Source: an uncultured Oscillospiraceae bacterium
GTDB lineage: Bacteria > Bacillota > Clostridia > Oscillospirales > Oscillospiraceae
Length of the DNA: 64,000 nt
Assembly: GCA_944385535.1 (NCBI GenBank)
Contig: CALWXR010000003.1
Location: 1-64,000, forward strand
Direction of reading: 5' to 3'
Shown: piece by piece, positions 9,446-18,111 of the stretch
Layout of the letters: the number at the start of each line of letters is the position of its first letter
How positions within the stretch are numbered: the stretch's first letter is position 1
Program-made: the position numbers and the translations under genes
Notes under the pieces: generated by a model
Databases searched by the model: none
Seen by the model: only the letters and a program-made list of their open reading frames with translations
What the model was told of the DNA's origin: nothing

Positions 9446-11167
9446 ATGGAATACAAAAGAACTATAAGTTTGCTGCTGTTTGCCGTGATGGCATTGGGAA
9501 TGCTATCCGGTTGCGGCAATAGTCAAACGGAAAAAATTGAGCCTGCGCAGAGTACATCTACAATTTCATCGACGGACTCGACATCTACAACGGAGCCTGC
9601 ACCTGACTACAATCGTCTGGTGAATGTATCCGGTGAAGAGGCACGCACCGCTGTTCTGGCAGAGGGTACATTGGAACTGGCTGCGCAGCTACCGGATGCC
9701 AGTTGGAATAGTCTGCCAAAATGGAACGGTGTAACGATTTCCAATATGCATGAGTATGGACACGAAGTTGATGGGCAACCTCAAGTTTTTAGTCGTGAAG
9801 ATATGGAGAACATATCCAAACTTGGTTTTAACTTTGTTCGTGTTCCTCTCGACACTCGGATTTTCTTCGATTGGGATGACCCCAGCAAGGTGCATCTTGA
9901 AAAGCTGGTAAATCTGGATGAACTGATCTCTTGGGGCGCTGAGTTTGGCACCCATGTATGTATCGATGTTCATTTCAGTTTTGGTTTTACCACAGACGGA
10001 GATAATACCAACGATACCATCTGGGAGAACCCGGAGGAACAGGAAATTTTCCTATCTTTCTGGGATATGCTGGCAGAGAGATACAAAGAAGTTCCCAGCA
10101 ATCTTCTTTCATTCAACCTTATGAACGAACCAAACTGGGGTCTTGATGAGGAAGTGTACGCAGACTTCATGCGCCGGGCCATGAACCGCATTCGTGCCTA
10201 TACACCAGACCGATTGATCTTTGTGGATATGTTGAACACAGCCAAAGATCCTGTATACTCCCTTGCAGAAGATAAAGTTGCCCAATCTTTCCATTTCTAT
10301 GAGCCCAGTGCATTGACCCACACAACGATTCATGATAATTTCGATTTCGGCGGTGCATACCCGGTAATCAGCGGAAAAGGTTTCATTTCACAGCATGTGG
10401 GTTCTGCTGAATTTGTGATAGAAGGAAGTTTTCCTTCCGGAACAAAAGTGGGATTCATTATAGACGAAGTTCATATGGGTGGAGCAATCTCCCTTACGGC
10501 GGATGGAAAAGAAGTTTTTTCCAATGAATATGATTATGATGCTGTGGGAGAAGATGGCTGTATCTATCTCTACGAAGAAGGAACCGGGGGAGAATACCGG
10601 GGATACAACAATATATTCGAGGTAGTTTTGCCAGAAGATACCTGCGTACTTCGACTTGTGGCAAGCGGAGATATCTATTGGTTTAATCTTTCGAAAATGT
10701 ATATTCTGACAGGCGAGAAACAGTATATGTTTGAACAAAACCCTGATTCTTTACCGGAAGGAGTCACTATCGAAAGCATTCCCAACCCTCACATTATTAT
10801 CAATGAGGATGGTACCATAATTGATGAAGGCAATCTTCTGTTCAAGGTTGTAGACAAAGCGTACATCCATGATAGATTTGCGGAATACAAAGCATTTTCT
10901 GAGGAAACCGGGGTCGCTGTTATGATGCAGGAATTTGGCGTATACTATCCTGCAGACTATGGCCTTACCTTGGAGTACCTGAATGATCTGCTGGATGCGG
11001 CCAATGCCAATGGCCTGAACTGGTGCGGATGGGATTACTTCGGCCCGTTCAACTTCTATTCCGTTGTTGAAGAAAGACGGCGTGAGGGTGCAACTTATGA
11101 GGAGTTCTCCAACGGCTGGATCGCAACGGAAATGCTGGAAGTATATCAAAAACATCTGACGCAGTAA
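9446..11167 (+). CDS. GH5-type glycoside hydrolase lipoprotein with a large insert
   Basis: A secreted, membrane-anchored (beta/alpha)8 glycosidase of the GH5 cellulase type. A lipoprotein signal ends in LSGC (Cys about 23), followed by a Ser/Thr-rich linker. The catalytic acid is Glu228 in NLMNEPNWG and the probable nucleophile is Glu496 in MMQEFGVYY. These are 268 residues apart because about residues 310-430 form an extra strand-rich region that looks like a carbohydrate-binding or accessory domain set into the barrel. Substrate is not predictable; beta-glucan or mannan are typical. GAGGG sits 6 bases before the ATG at 9446, preferred to in-frame ATGs at 9431 and 9440. GC is visibly lower than in the arg genes, which suggests transfer. 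Confidence 0.85.
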   Translation: MEYKRTISLLLFAVMALGMLSGCGNSQTEKIEPAQSTSTISSTDSTSTTEPAPDYNRLVNVSGEEARTAVLAEGTLELAAQLPDASWNSLPKWNGVTISNMHEYGHEVDGQPQVFSREDMENISKLGFNFVRVPLDTRIFFDWDDPSKVHLEKLVNLDELISWGAEFGTHVCIDVHFSFGFTTDGDNTNDTIWENPEEQEIFLSFWDMLAERYKEVPSNLLSFNLMNEPNWGLDEEVYADFMRRAMNRIRAYTPDRLIFVDMLNTAKDPVYSLAEDKVAQSFHFYEPSALTHTTIHDNFDFGGAYPVISGKGFISQHVGSAEFVIEGSFPSGTKVGFIIDEVHMGGAISLTADGKEVFSNEYDYDAVGEDGCIYLYEEGTGGEYRGYNNIFEVVLPEDTCVLRLVASGDIYWFNLSKMYILTGEKQYMFEQNPDSLPEGVTIESIPNPHIIINEDGTIIDEGNLLFKVVDKAYIHDRFAEYKAFSEETGVAVMMQEFGVYYPADYGLTLEYLNDLLDAANANGLNWCGWDYFGPFNFYSVVEERRREGATYEEFSNGWIATEMLEVYQKHLTQ

Positions 11168-11232
11168 GCCAGAAAATCGTTAGTAATTACCGGGGAATAA
11201 GATATATCTCAAGGACTAAATCTTTTCATTTG

Positions 11233-11262
11233 TACAATGCGGGGCTAAAATCCCGCATTGTA
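11233..11262. terminator. Bidirectional terminator between GH5 and the radical SAM genes
   Basis: TACAATGCGGG and CCCGCATTGTA form a perfect 11-bp stem with an 8-base loop, followed by a T-rich tail on the plus strand. It sits between two converging genes. Confidence 0.8.
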
Positions 11263-11287
11263 TCATTTTAGCCGGTCAACCTCCTTA

Positions 11288-12541
11288 TCAAAGTTCGAGA
11301 TGTTCGGGAAATGCTTCTTTACGCATAATTCCCCACATCTTATCAATATAGGCAAGCGTATAAAAGTTCTCGTAGTAGTGATAGTAAAACGCGCCTTTCA
11401 GCGTCATGTGATAATTGTCATTTTCCTGGGTAATGAAGCCCAGCAGCTTCGCGATTTTCAGCTCCATACCGTACATTCTTTTCAAGGGGACTCCGAAGAA
11501 GCTTTCAAAATCAGCGGCGTTTACTTTGGTGCTGTATGCTGTCCAGAACAAATAGTAAATCATGCGCTGCCGCAGGGAAAAACGAATTGTCAGAGAAGTG
11601 GGGAGTTTCCCATCGCCAACTCTTTTACAGTATTCTTCAACAGAAAATGTGTTGATTTTGAATTGGTTTTTCAAAAGCGTTGTGGCAGAACAGCCGAATC
11701 CTAAGAAATTATCTCTTGTCATTGAGGAATACTTTGCGTCCTTCTTGCTTGAAAAAGTCCAGATCGAACTGCGGGCATATCCTTGTTCCATGCAGTACAA
11801 GGTAATGGCATCAAGCAGAGCGTGCTTTTCTTTTTTGGGCATCGGCGTCACTTTGCTTGCAGTGAAGGTGAAATCAATGAACGGATAAATCGCCACATGA
11901 TTCGCTCCGTTTTGGAACGCGGTATCTATGTCCGCTTTCAAATCCTCAAAAGTCTGTGCCGGCAAGGCAAAGATAAAATCCATGGATACTGTTTCAAAAG
12001 GCACTGCCGCAAGGGCTTCTTTCAGCGCGGCAATATCAACGCTTGTTCTGCCTAAAACGCTCTGATATTTTCTCTGAAATGACTGAATCCCGATGCTGAT
12101 TTTTGTTACGCCCGCATCTTTCAGAATTCGCAAAAGGGACGGGTCCACATTATCCGGGTGCAGTTCAACGCCAATGCCCTCTGTAATGATAAAATGCTCA
12201 CCAATGGCATCCATTATTTCTTCCAGACGGTCAGCCGCGAGGGCTGGAGTGCCTCCGCCAAAATATAGGCTTGTAGTTGTTTTTTTGCCGCTGTGCTGAC
12301 TGCCAACCAGATGAATTTCCCGAATCAGCGCGTCTATGTATTTGTCGCACAAATCCTTTTCGTATTTGACTTTGCAATACGGACAAAAACTGCAAATGCT
12401 TTTGCAAAACGGGATATGCACATACAGTCCCAAATTGCCGCAGTCTGAAAAGGGCAGCCGCTCATCATATTCATTTTTGAAAATAAATGGCTTGATGGAA
12501 CGGGTCAGCCACATTCGTGTCAGGCTTGTTGTTATACGCAT
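11288..12541 (-). CDS. Radical SAM protein of the HemN/HemW (coproporphyrinogen oxidase-like) family
   Basis: The N-terminal part carries YVHIPFCKSICSFCPYC, giving the CX3CX2C 4Fe-4S motif near residues 46-53, then YFGGGTPAL (SAM binding) and a complete TIM-barrel-like core as in HemW. The 417-residue length is normal. HemW-like proteins include heme chaperones and methyl or radical transferases, so oxidase activity should not be assumed. AGGAGA precedes the ATG at 12541, and only 7 bases separate it from the upstream radical SAM gene, so the two form an operon. GC is lower than in the flanks. Substrate unknown. Confidence 0.85.
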   Translation of the reverse strand: MRITTSLTRMWLTRSIKPFIFKNEYDERLPFSDCGNLGLYVHIPFCKSICSFCPYCKVKYEKDLCDKYIDALIREIHLVGSQHSGKKTTTSLYFGGGTPALAADRLEEIMDAIGEHFIITEGIGVELHPDNVDPSLLRILKDAGVTKISIGIQSFQRKYQSVLGRTSVDIAALKEALAAVPFETVSMDFIFALPAQTFEDLKADIDTAFQNGANHVAIYPFIDFTFTASKVTPMPKKEKHALLDAITLYCMEQGYARSSIWTFSSKKDAKYSSMTRDNFLGFGCSATTLLKNQFKINTFSVEEYCKRVGDGKLPTSLTIRFSLRQRMIYYLFWTAYSTKVNAADFESFFGVPLKRMYGMELKIAKLLGFITQENDNYHMTLKGAFYYHYYENFYTLAYIDKMWGIMRKEAFPEHLEL

Positions 12542-12548
12542 AGTTCTC

Positions 12549-13451
12549 CTAAATATACTTCAAATAAGTTTTAAGCATCTCAATCATAATTTTCGGATTT
12601 CCGCGAAATAGCAGCGTGTACTCTGCAACAAAGAAGTAACCGCATTCCTTACAAAGTCCGGGAACTTCAATGCAGCGTCCGCAGGTGGATATCTTCCCGT
12701 TTTCAATAACCACGCATTGACAGCAGGGCGTGGGGAAAGTGTTGTTGATCAGATAAGGGAAAGCGCTCCGAAGATTAAACACAGGCGCTCCCTCGTTCAT
12801 CATCTTTGAAATCATGTTACAGCACTCGGTTTTCTCTGCTTTGGAGAGCGCCAATTCCCTTGTGTCCGGGTACGGTGTATGAAAGTTAAAGGATACGGCT
12901 CTGACATTCTTTGTATCACGGGCGGCGACGCAAACATCTCTGATTGCGTTTTTGTTGATTTGGTTTATTGCCATATAGAGGCAGATGTTGTCCGAGGCGG
13001 CGTTTTCAATGTTTTTCATAATGGTGTCGTAGGTATCGCCGCGGATTGCGTTATGCCGTTCCCGATCTCCGTCAAGGCTCAATAAAATCAAATCGGCTTC
13101 CGGCAGGTCTATGGGGAATGTTCCGTTGGTAACAACATTGACAATCAGAAAGCCCATTTCTTTTGCTTCTAACACAAGATCTCTTAAGGTTCGTTCTCCG
13201 TCTTTCCAGAGAAATGTCTCGCCGCCGCAGAAGAATAAAATGCGTACCCCCATATCATAAAGCTGCCGCATTTCATTTTGGATTTGTTTGTATGGATGGA
13301 CAACCCCTGTAATGTTGTTTACGGAACAATGTTTGCATTTTAAATTGCATTTGTCTGTGACAATGACTGTGCCAAGAATGGGATCCTTCCTTTGAAAAAG
13401 GATGGTCTTAACGCCAAAAGCGGCAAAGTGCATAAATGATGACAGTTTCAT
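12549..13451 (-). CDS. Radical SAM protein with a cysteine-rich C-terminus (MoaA/SPASM-like)
   Basis: A 300-residue radical SAM enzyme. The cluster motif is CNLKCKHC (CX3CX2C, near residues 35-42), followed by FFCGGETFLW for SAM binding. The C-terminal third has many cysteines, including CCQC, STCGRC and CKEC, which suggests an auxiliary 4Fe-4S cluster of SPASM or Twitch type. It is first of a two-gene operon with the HemW-like gene. Such enzymes modify peptides, cofactors or lipids; no peptide substrate gene was found beside it. The pair lies in the lower-GC stretch. Specific function not recognised. Confidence 0.8.
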   Translation of the reverse strand: MKLSSFMHFAAFGVKTILFQRKDPILGTVIVTDKCNLKCKHCSVNNITGVVHPYKQIQNEMRQLYDMGVRILFFCGGETFLWKDGERTLRDLVLEAKEMGFLIVNVVTNGTFPIDLPEADLILLSLDGDRERHNAIRGDTYDTIMKNIENAASDNICLYMAINQINKNAIRDVCVAARDTKNVRAVSFNFHTPYPDTRELALSKAEKTECCNMISKMMNEGAPVFNLRSAFPYLINNTFPTPCCQCVVIENGKISTCGRCIEVPGLCKECGYFFVAEYTLLFRGNPKIMIEMLKTYLKYI

Positions 13452-13500
13452 ATCCTATCTCCATAATGGGTTTGTTAAGCGTAAAAAAGTGTACACATAC

Positions 13501-13529
13501 ATTATACAGAAGCATCCCGCGTTTTTCAA
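13501..13529 (-). promoter_or_regulatory. Promoter of the radical SAM pair
   Basis: On the minus strand, TTGAAA and TATAAT are separated by 17 bases, about 50 bases before the ATG at 13451. Confidence 0.7.
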
Positions 13530-13665
13530 CACCCATTGGAAAAGCTATCCAGTGAAAGCGCGGCAGGGCCTTTTTTGGCCGGGAAGCGGGCTCGGCCTCC
13601 GGGGGAGAAGGCTGGGCGGGCATTGGACAAAAAACCGCTTTTTTTTCGGGTTTTCGGCCCAATGC

Positions 13666-13694
13666 TTGACTTTCCATTGATGAAAATATATATT
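13666..13694 (+). promoter_or_regulatory. Promoter of glycerophosphotransferase unit 1
   Basis: TTGACT, 17 bases, TATATT, within an AT-rich block. An identical promoter lies at 18017-18045 before unit 2. Confidence 0.75.
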
Positions 13695-13760
13695 ATATAT
13701 TGTCTGCCTTAGTCGATTTCTATGGCGGAACGCAAGAATGCATCATAAGGAGCATGAACT

Positions 13761-15011
13761 ATGAAGCTTTATATAGACCCCGGCACGGGCAGCATGCTGT
13801 TTGCCATTTTGATCGGCATCATCGGCGCACTGAGCTATGTACTGCAAAACCTTGTGGTCAAGCTCCAGTTTGTCCTCAGCGGCGGCAAAAAGGTGGAGAC
13901 CAACGATAAAAAGATCCCCATTGCCATTTTTACCGACGACAAACGCTACTGGAATGTATTTGCCCCCATTTGCCGGGAGCTTGACCGGCGGGATGTGGAT
14001 GTGGTTTACTTCACCGCTTCCCCGGACGACCCTGCCCTGAACAGCGGTCTGAAGCATCTGGACGCTCAGTTCATAGGAGAAAACAACAAGGCTTTCGCCA
14101 AAATGAACTTTCTTAACGCCTCCATTGTGCTGTCCTCCACCCCCGGACTGGATGTGTACCAGTGGAAGCGCTCCAAGAATGTGGACTACTATGTACATAT
14201 CCTCCATGCCGCCAGCGAGGTGGTCACCTACCGGATGTTCGGCCTGGACTACTACGACGCGGTGATGATCTCCGGCGAATACCAGGCCAGGGATCTGCGG
14301 ACGCTGGAAAAAAAGCGGAACCTTCCCGCCAAGGAAGCGGTGACCGTGGGCATTCCCTACATGGACGAGATGGCCGCCAGACTGGCCGCCGCCGAGCCCC
14401 TTCCGGCCCATGAACGCACCGTGCTGGTAGCGCCCTCCTGGGGCAAAAGCGCCATTTTCCAGAAATACGGCGGCAAGATCCTGGATGTGCTTCTGGAAAC
14501 CGGCTACCAAATCATCATCCGCCCCCATCCCCAGTCCTTTACCTCGGAAAAGGAAATGATCGAAAAGCTGATGGCGGCGTATCCCGCCTCCGACCGGATC
14601 CAGTGGAACCGGGACAACGACAATTTTGACGTGCTGAACCGGGCGGATATTCTCATCTCCGACTTTTCCGGCGTTATCTTCGACTTCGCCCTGGTATATG
14701 ACAAGCCGGTGATCTACGCCGACACCCAATTTGACACCGGCCCCTATGACGCCTGGTGGCTGGACAGGCCCATGTGGACCTTCTCCGCCCTGCCCCGGAT
14801 CGGGCAGCAGCTGAACGAGGAAAACCTGGGTACGTTAAAGCAGATGATCGACGACTGTCTGGAAAACCCCAGATACGCCCAGGGCCGGCAGGAGGTCAGA
14901 AAAGAAACCTGGGCATTCCCCGGGGAAGGCGCGAAGCGTGCCGCTGACTATCTGATGGACAAGTACCAGGCAATTTCCCAGGGGGAGGAAAGCGAACATG
15001 TCGTTGCTTGA
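13761..15011 (+). CDS. CDP-glycerol glycerophosphotransferase family protein, copy 1
   Basis: A 416-residue protein with an N-terminal membrane anchor carrying the motif YIDPGTGSML (residues 4-13), then a two-domain glycerophosphotransferase (TagB/TagF type). PHPQSF near residue 256 and ISDFSGVIFDFALVYDKP near residue 298 match the family's HP and SD(Y/F)S nucleotide-binding motifs. Family members build poly-glycerolphosphate or poly-ribitolphosphate chains on the inner membrane face. Here the gene overlaps the YidC-sulfatase gene by 14 bases, so the two products are expected in fixed ratio. AAGGAG precedes the ATG. The protein is identical to the second copy (18112-19362). The acceptor and polymer are unknown. 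Confidence 0.85.
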   Translation: MKLYIDPGTGSMLFAILIGIIGALSYVLQNLVVKLQFVLSGGKKVETNDKKIPIAIFTDDKRYWNVFAPICRELDRRDVDVVYFTASPDDPALNSGLKHLDAQFIGENNKAFAKMNFLNASIVLSSTPGLDVYQWKRSKNVDYYVHILHAASEVVTYRMFGLDYYDAVMISGEYQARDLRTLEKKRNLPAKEAVTVGIPYMDEMAARLAAAEPLPAHERTVLVAPSWGKSAIFQKYGGKILDVLLETGYQIIIRPHPQSFTSEKEMIEKLMAAYPASDRIQWNRDNDNFDVLNRADILISDFSGVIFDFALVYDKPVIYADTQFDTGPYDAWWLDRPMWTFSALPRIGQQLNEENLGTLKQMIDDCLENPRYAQGRQEVRKETWAFPGEGAKRAADYLMDKYQAISQGEESEHVVA

Positions 15012-17760
15012 AATCATCCAAACCATTCTCCTTCAGCCCCTTACCCTTATTTTTGAGTTTATCTATATGATGGCGAACGGGTTCCTGGATGACCCGGGAC
15101 TTTCCATCATTGCCCTGAGCCTGATGATGAACTTCCTGGTGCTGCCCCTGTATATGCGCGCCGACGCCATGCAGGAAGAGGAGCAGAAAATGGAGGCCAA
15201 GCTGGCTCCCGGGATCGCGCACATCAAAAAGACCTTTAAGGGCGATGAACAGGTGATGATGCTGCAAACCTATTACCGGCAGAACCAATATAAGCCCACC
15301 TATGTTCTGCGCAGCGCCATGTCTCTGCTTTTGGAGATTCCCTTCTTCATTGCCGCCTATAACTTCCTGTCCGGGCTGACGCTGCTGAGCGGCGTGGCCT
15401 TCGGCCCCATTCAGGACTTAAGCCGGCCCGACGGCCTACTGACCGTTGCCGGGATTTCTGTGAACGTACTGCCCATTGTGATGACGGCGGTGAACCTGGT
15501 TTCCTGCATGATCTTTACCAAGGGGGGCGCCCTGCGCTCTAAGATCCAGCTGTACGCCATGGCCCTGTTTTTCCTGGTGTTTTTGTACGACTCTCCCTCC
15601 GGGCTGGTGTTTTACTGGACGCTGAACAATGTGTTTTCCCTGGTGAAAACCATTTTCTACAAGCTGAAAAATCCGGGGAGGATCCTCTGCTTTTTGGCCG
15701 GCATCCTGGGTCTTGGTCTGATTGTGTGGGGGTTTCGGATACAGGGCAGCGGGATCCTGCGTACGAAAGTCATGCTCCTGACTGCCGGGTTCCTTTTGGA
15801 GATCCCTCTGCTGGTTCTGCTGCTGAAGAATAAGCTTCGCTTTTCCCCAAAGCTTCGTCCCGGCGAGCCCAACCCCAAGCTGTTTTTTACTGGGGGCATG
15901 TTCCTGACGCTGCTAATCGGCGTGGTGATCCCCTCTTCCGTGATCAGCGCCTCGCCCCAGGAGTTTGTGGATCTAAGCTATTTCCTCCACCCCAATTGGT
16001 ACATTGTCAGTTCCTTCTGTCTGGCGTTCGGCACCTTTGTGGTGTGGTTCGGCGTGTTTTACCAGCTGGCGAAGCCCGGCTACAAAGCCCTGATGGATTA
16101 TCTGATCTGGATCGCCGTGGGCTGCGCGATCATCAACTATATGTTCTTTGACGGCGATTTCGGCCTGCTCAGCAACAGCCTGACCACCGACAGACCGGTG
16201 GATTACACCATCAAAGAGCAGCTTTTCAACGCTGTGGTTCTGGCGGCCGCCTCTGTTTTGCTGTTCTTGGCCGCCCTGGTTCTGAAAAAGCGCCTGGTGC
16301 AAATCGTGGCGGTGGGCTGTGTGGCGCTGTGCTGCATGTCCGCTTTGAATCTGAAAACCATCCAGGACTCCATTAACAACGTGGAAGGCCAGTCTGAGCA
16401 GATCAGCAGCCACACCCCCCACTTTACCCTGAGCAAAACCGGGAAAAATGTAGTGGTGATCATGCTGGACAGGGCCGTTGGCTCCTACATTCCCTATCTG
16501 TTCAATGAGAAACCGGAGCTGAAACAGCAGTTTGACGGCTTTACCTACTATTCCAACGTGATCTCCTACGGCTTTGTCACCAACATTGCCGCGCCGCCTC
16601 TGTTTGGAGGATATGAGTATACCCCCGCCGCCATGAACCAGCGCGGCGACCAGTCCCTGGTTTCCAAGCACAACGAATCCCTGCTGATGCTGCCGGTGCT
16701 GTTTGATCAGAGCGGCTACAACGTCACTGTTTGCGACCCGGTATATTCCAACTACCAGTGGATCCCGGATCTGTCTATTTTTGACGACTATCCGGATATC
16801 AACACCTATATCACCTCCGGCGCCTTTACCAACAGCGTGACCAAGGAGCATAAGGTGGAGAACAACAAGCGGAATTTCTTCTGCTACAGCCTGATGAAAT
16901 GCCTGCCTTCGGTGCTTCAGGAGCCCATGTATGACAGCGGGCTTTATAACAACAGCAGCATGTGGGAGCAGCGTGTGTGGGAGGTTCAGATCGCCCATGA
17001 CCAGTATACCGCGGACGGCATTTTCACAGAATTCCAGAACGCCTATGATGTGCTGGACAATCTGCCTGACATCACCCTGACCACCCAGGAAAATACCAAT
17101 ACATTTCTGTCTCTGGTAAACTATGCCACCCATGAGCCTGTGCTCCTTCAAACGCCGGACTATGTCCCGGCGGAGCATGTGGACAATACCGCCTATGAAA
17201 CCGCGAACCAGGATCGGTTCACGTGGAACGGGCAGCGGCTGAAAATGGATACCACCGAACAGCTGATGCACTACCACATCAACATGGCCGCCTTGCTGAA
17301 GCTAGGGGAGTGGTTTGATTATCTCCGGGAAAATGGGGTTTACCACAATACCCGCATCATTCTGGCGGCGGATCACGGCGTGGGCCTGTATCAGATGGAG
17401 GAACTGATCGTAGACGGCGGCTGGGACGCCAACGCCTACTTTCCGCTTTTGATGGTAAAGGATTTTAACAGCGAAGGATTCACCACCAGCAGCGACTTTA
17501 TGACCAACGCGGATGTGCCCACACTGGCGGTGGAGGGACTTTTGGAAGATCCCCGCAATCCCTTTACCGGAAATCCCATTGATTCCTCCGCCAAAGATGA
17601 GCCGGTTCAGTACATTTTCCCCTCTGATCTTTGGAACATCATGACCAACAACGGCAACACCTTTCTTCCGGACAAATGGTATAGCGTCCATGACAGCATC
17701 TGGGAAAAGAAAAACTGGGCCCTTGTGACGGAAAGCGCGGTGCTGCCCTGGGAATCTTGA
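14998..17760 (+). CDS. YidC/Oxa1-like domain fused to a sulfatase/LTA-synthase-like domain, copy 1
   Basis: A 920-residue polytopic protein. Residues about 30-225 match the YidC/Oxa1 insertase fold (NFLVLPLYM, then the coiled cytoplasmic loop with HIKKTFKGDEQ, then LLLEIPFFIAAY). Where Bacillus SpoIIIJ has its essential groove Arg, this protein has Asn45. Residues about 230-455 hold more membrane segments. Residues about 480-900 are an alkaline-phosphatase-superfamily domain: NVVVIMLDRAVG (metal Asp), a probable nucleophile Thr in FVTNIAAPPLFGG and ILAADHGVG (metal Asp-His near 792). This domain type includes LTA synthase and phosphoglycerol transferases. It overlaps the upstream glycerophosphotransferase. 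A role in transferring or removing glycerophosphate outside the membrane is inference. Confidence 0.8.
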   Translation: MSLLEIIQTILLQPLTLIFEFIYMMANGFLDDPGLSIIALSLMMNFLVLPLYMRADAMQEEEQKMEAKLAPGIAHIKKTFKGDEQVMMLQTYYRQNQYKPTYVLRSAMSLLLEIPFFIAAYNFLSGLTLLSGVAFGPIQDLSRPDGLLTVAGISVNVLPIVMTAVNLVSCMIFTKGGALRSKIQLYAMALFFLVFLYDSPSGLVFYWTLNNVFSLVKTIFYKLKNPGRILCFLAGILGLGLIVWGFRIQGSGILRTKVMLLTAGFLLEIPLLVLLLKNKLRFSPKLRPGEPNPKLFFTGGMFLTLLIGVVIPSSVISASPQEFVDLSYFLHPNWYIVSSFCLAFGTFVVWFGVFYQLAKPGYKALMDYLIWIAVGCAIINYMFFDGDFGLLSNSLTTDRPVDYTIKEQLFNAVVLAAASVLLFLAALVLKKRLVQIVAVGCVALCCMSALNLKTIQDSINNVEGQSEQISSHTPHFTLSKTGKNVVVIMLDRAVGSYIPYLFNEKPELKQQFDGFTYYSNVISYGFVTNIAAPPLFGGYEYTPAAMNQRGDQSLVSKHNESLLMLPVLFDQSGYNVTVCDPVYSNYQWIPDLSIFDDYPDINTYITSGAFTNSVTKEHKVENNKRNFFCYSLMKCLPSVLQEPMYDSGLYNNSSMWEQRVWEVQIAHDQYTADGIFTEFQNAYDVLDNLPDITLTTQENTNTFLSLVNYATHEPVLLQTPDYVPAEHVDNTAYETANQDRFTWNGQRLKMDTTEQLMHYHINMAALLKLGEWFDYLRENGVYHNTRIILAADHGVGLYQMEELIVDGGWDANAYFPLLMVKDFNSEGFTTSSDFMTNADVPTLAVEGLLEDPRNPFTGNPIDSSAKDEPVQYIFPSDLWNIMTNNGNTFLPDKWYSVHDSIWEKKNWALVTESAVLPWES

Positions 17761-17943
17761 CGATGCAAGGCATAAATCTGGCAGAGCTGTTGGGCGGCCC
17801 GTCAAGCGGTCGTTTATAGGAAAAGGGGCTGTCTCACGAAGACAATGTCATTAAGTTAAGGAAAGCTGGACTTCACAGAAATGTGGAGTCCAGGTTTTTG
17901 TAACGATTTTAGAACAAATACTTGACAAATAGCGGAAAATGTG
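17761..17943. other. Spacer between the duplicated units
   Basis: Holds a terminator (17866-17899) and, from about 17822, the string GGGGCTGTCTCA, which resembles the outer ends of some insertion sequences. No second end and no transposase remnant was found, so a mobile origin is only a possibility. Confidence 0.4.
17866..17899 (+). terminator. Terminator of unit 1
   Basis: CTGGACTTCAC and GTGGAGTCCAG form an 11-bp stem with one G-U pair and a six-base loop, followed by GTTTTTG. Confidence 0.8.
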
Positions 17944-18016
17944 CGGCCTCCGGGGGAGAAGGCTGGGCGGGCATTGGACAAAAAACCGCTTTTTTTTCGG
18001 GTTTTCGGCCCAATGC

Positions 18017-18045
18017 TTGACTTTCCATTGATGAAAATATATATT
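18017..18045 (+). promoter_or_regulatory. Promoter of glycerophosphotransferase unit 2
   Basis: The same TTGACT-17-TATATT promoter as unit 1, inside the exact repeat. Confidence 0.75.
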
Positions 18046-18111
18046 ATATATTGTCTGCCTTAGTCGATTTCTATGGCGGAACGCAAGAATGCATCATAAG
18101 GAGCATGAACT

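Larger units (their letters stand above)
13593..15683 (+). repeat. 2,091-bp direct repeat, copy 1
   Basis: Appears identical to 17944-20034 (offset 4,351). It covers the promoter, the whole glycerophosphotransferase gene and the first 228 codons of the YidC-sulfatase gene. The left edge falls at T13592/G17943 and the right edge at C15684/T20035. Outside these edges the copies differ at once. Confidence 0.9.

Noticed and set aside
17822..17843. Insertion-sequence end (GGGGCTGTCTCA)
   Set aside because: No matching second end, target duplication or transposase remnant nearby; mentioned only in the spacer note.
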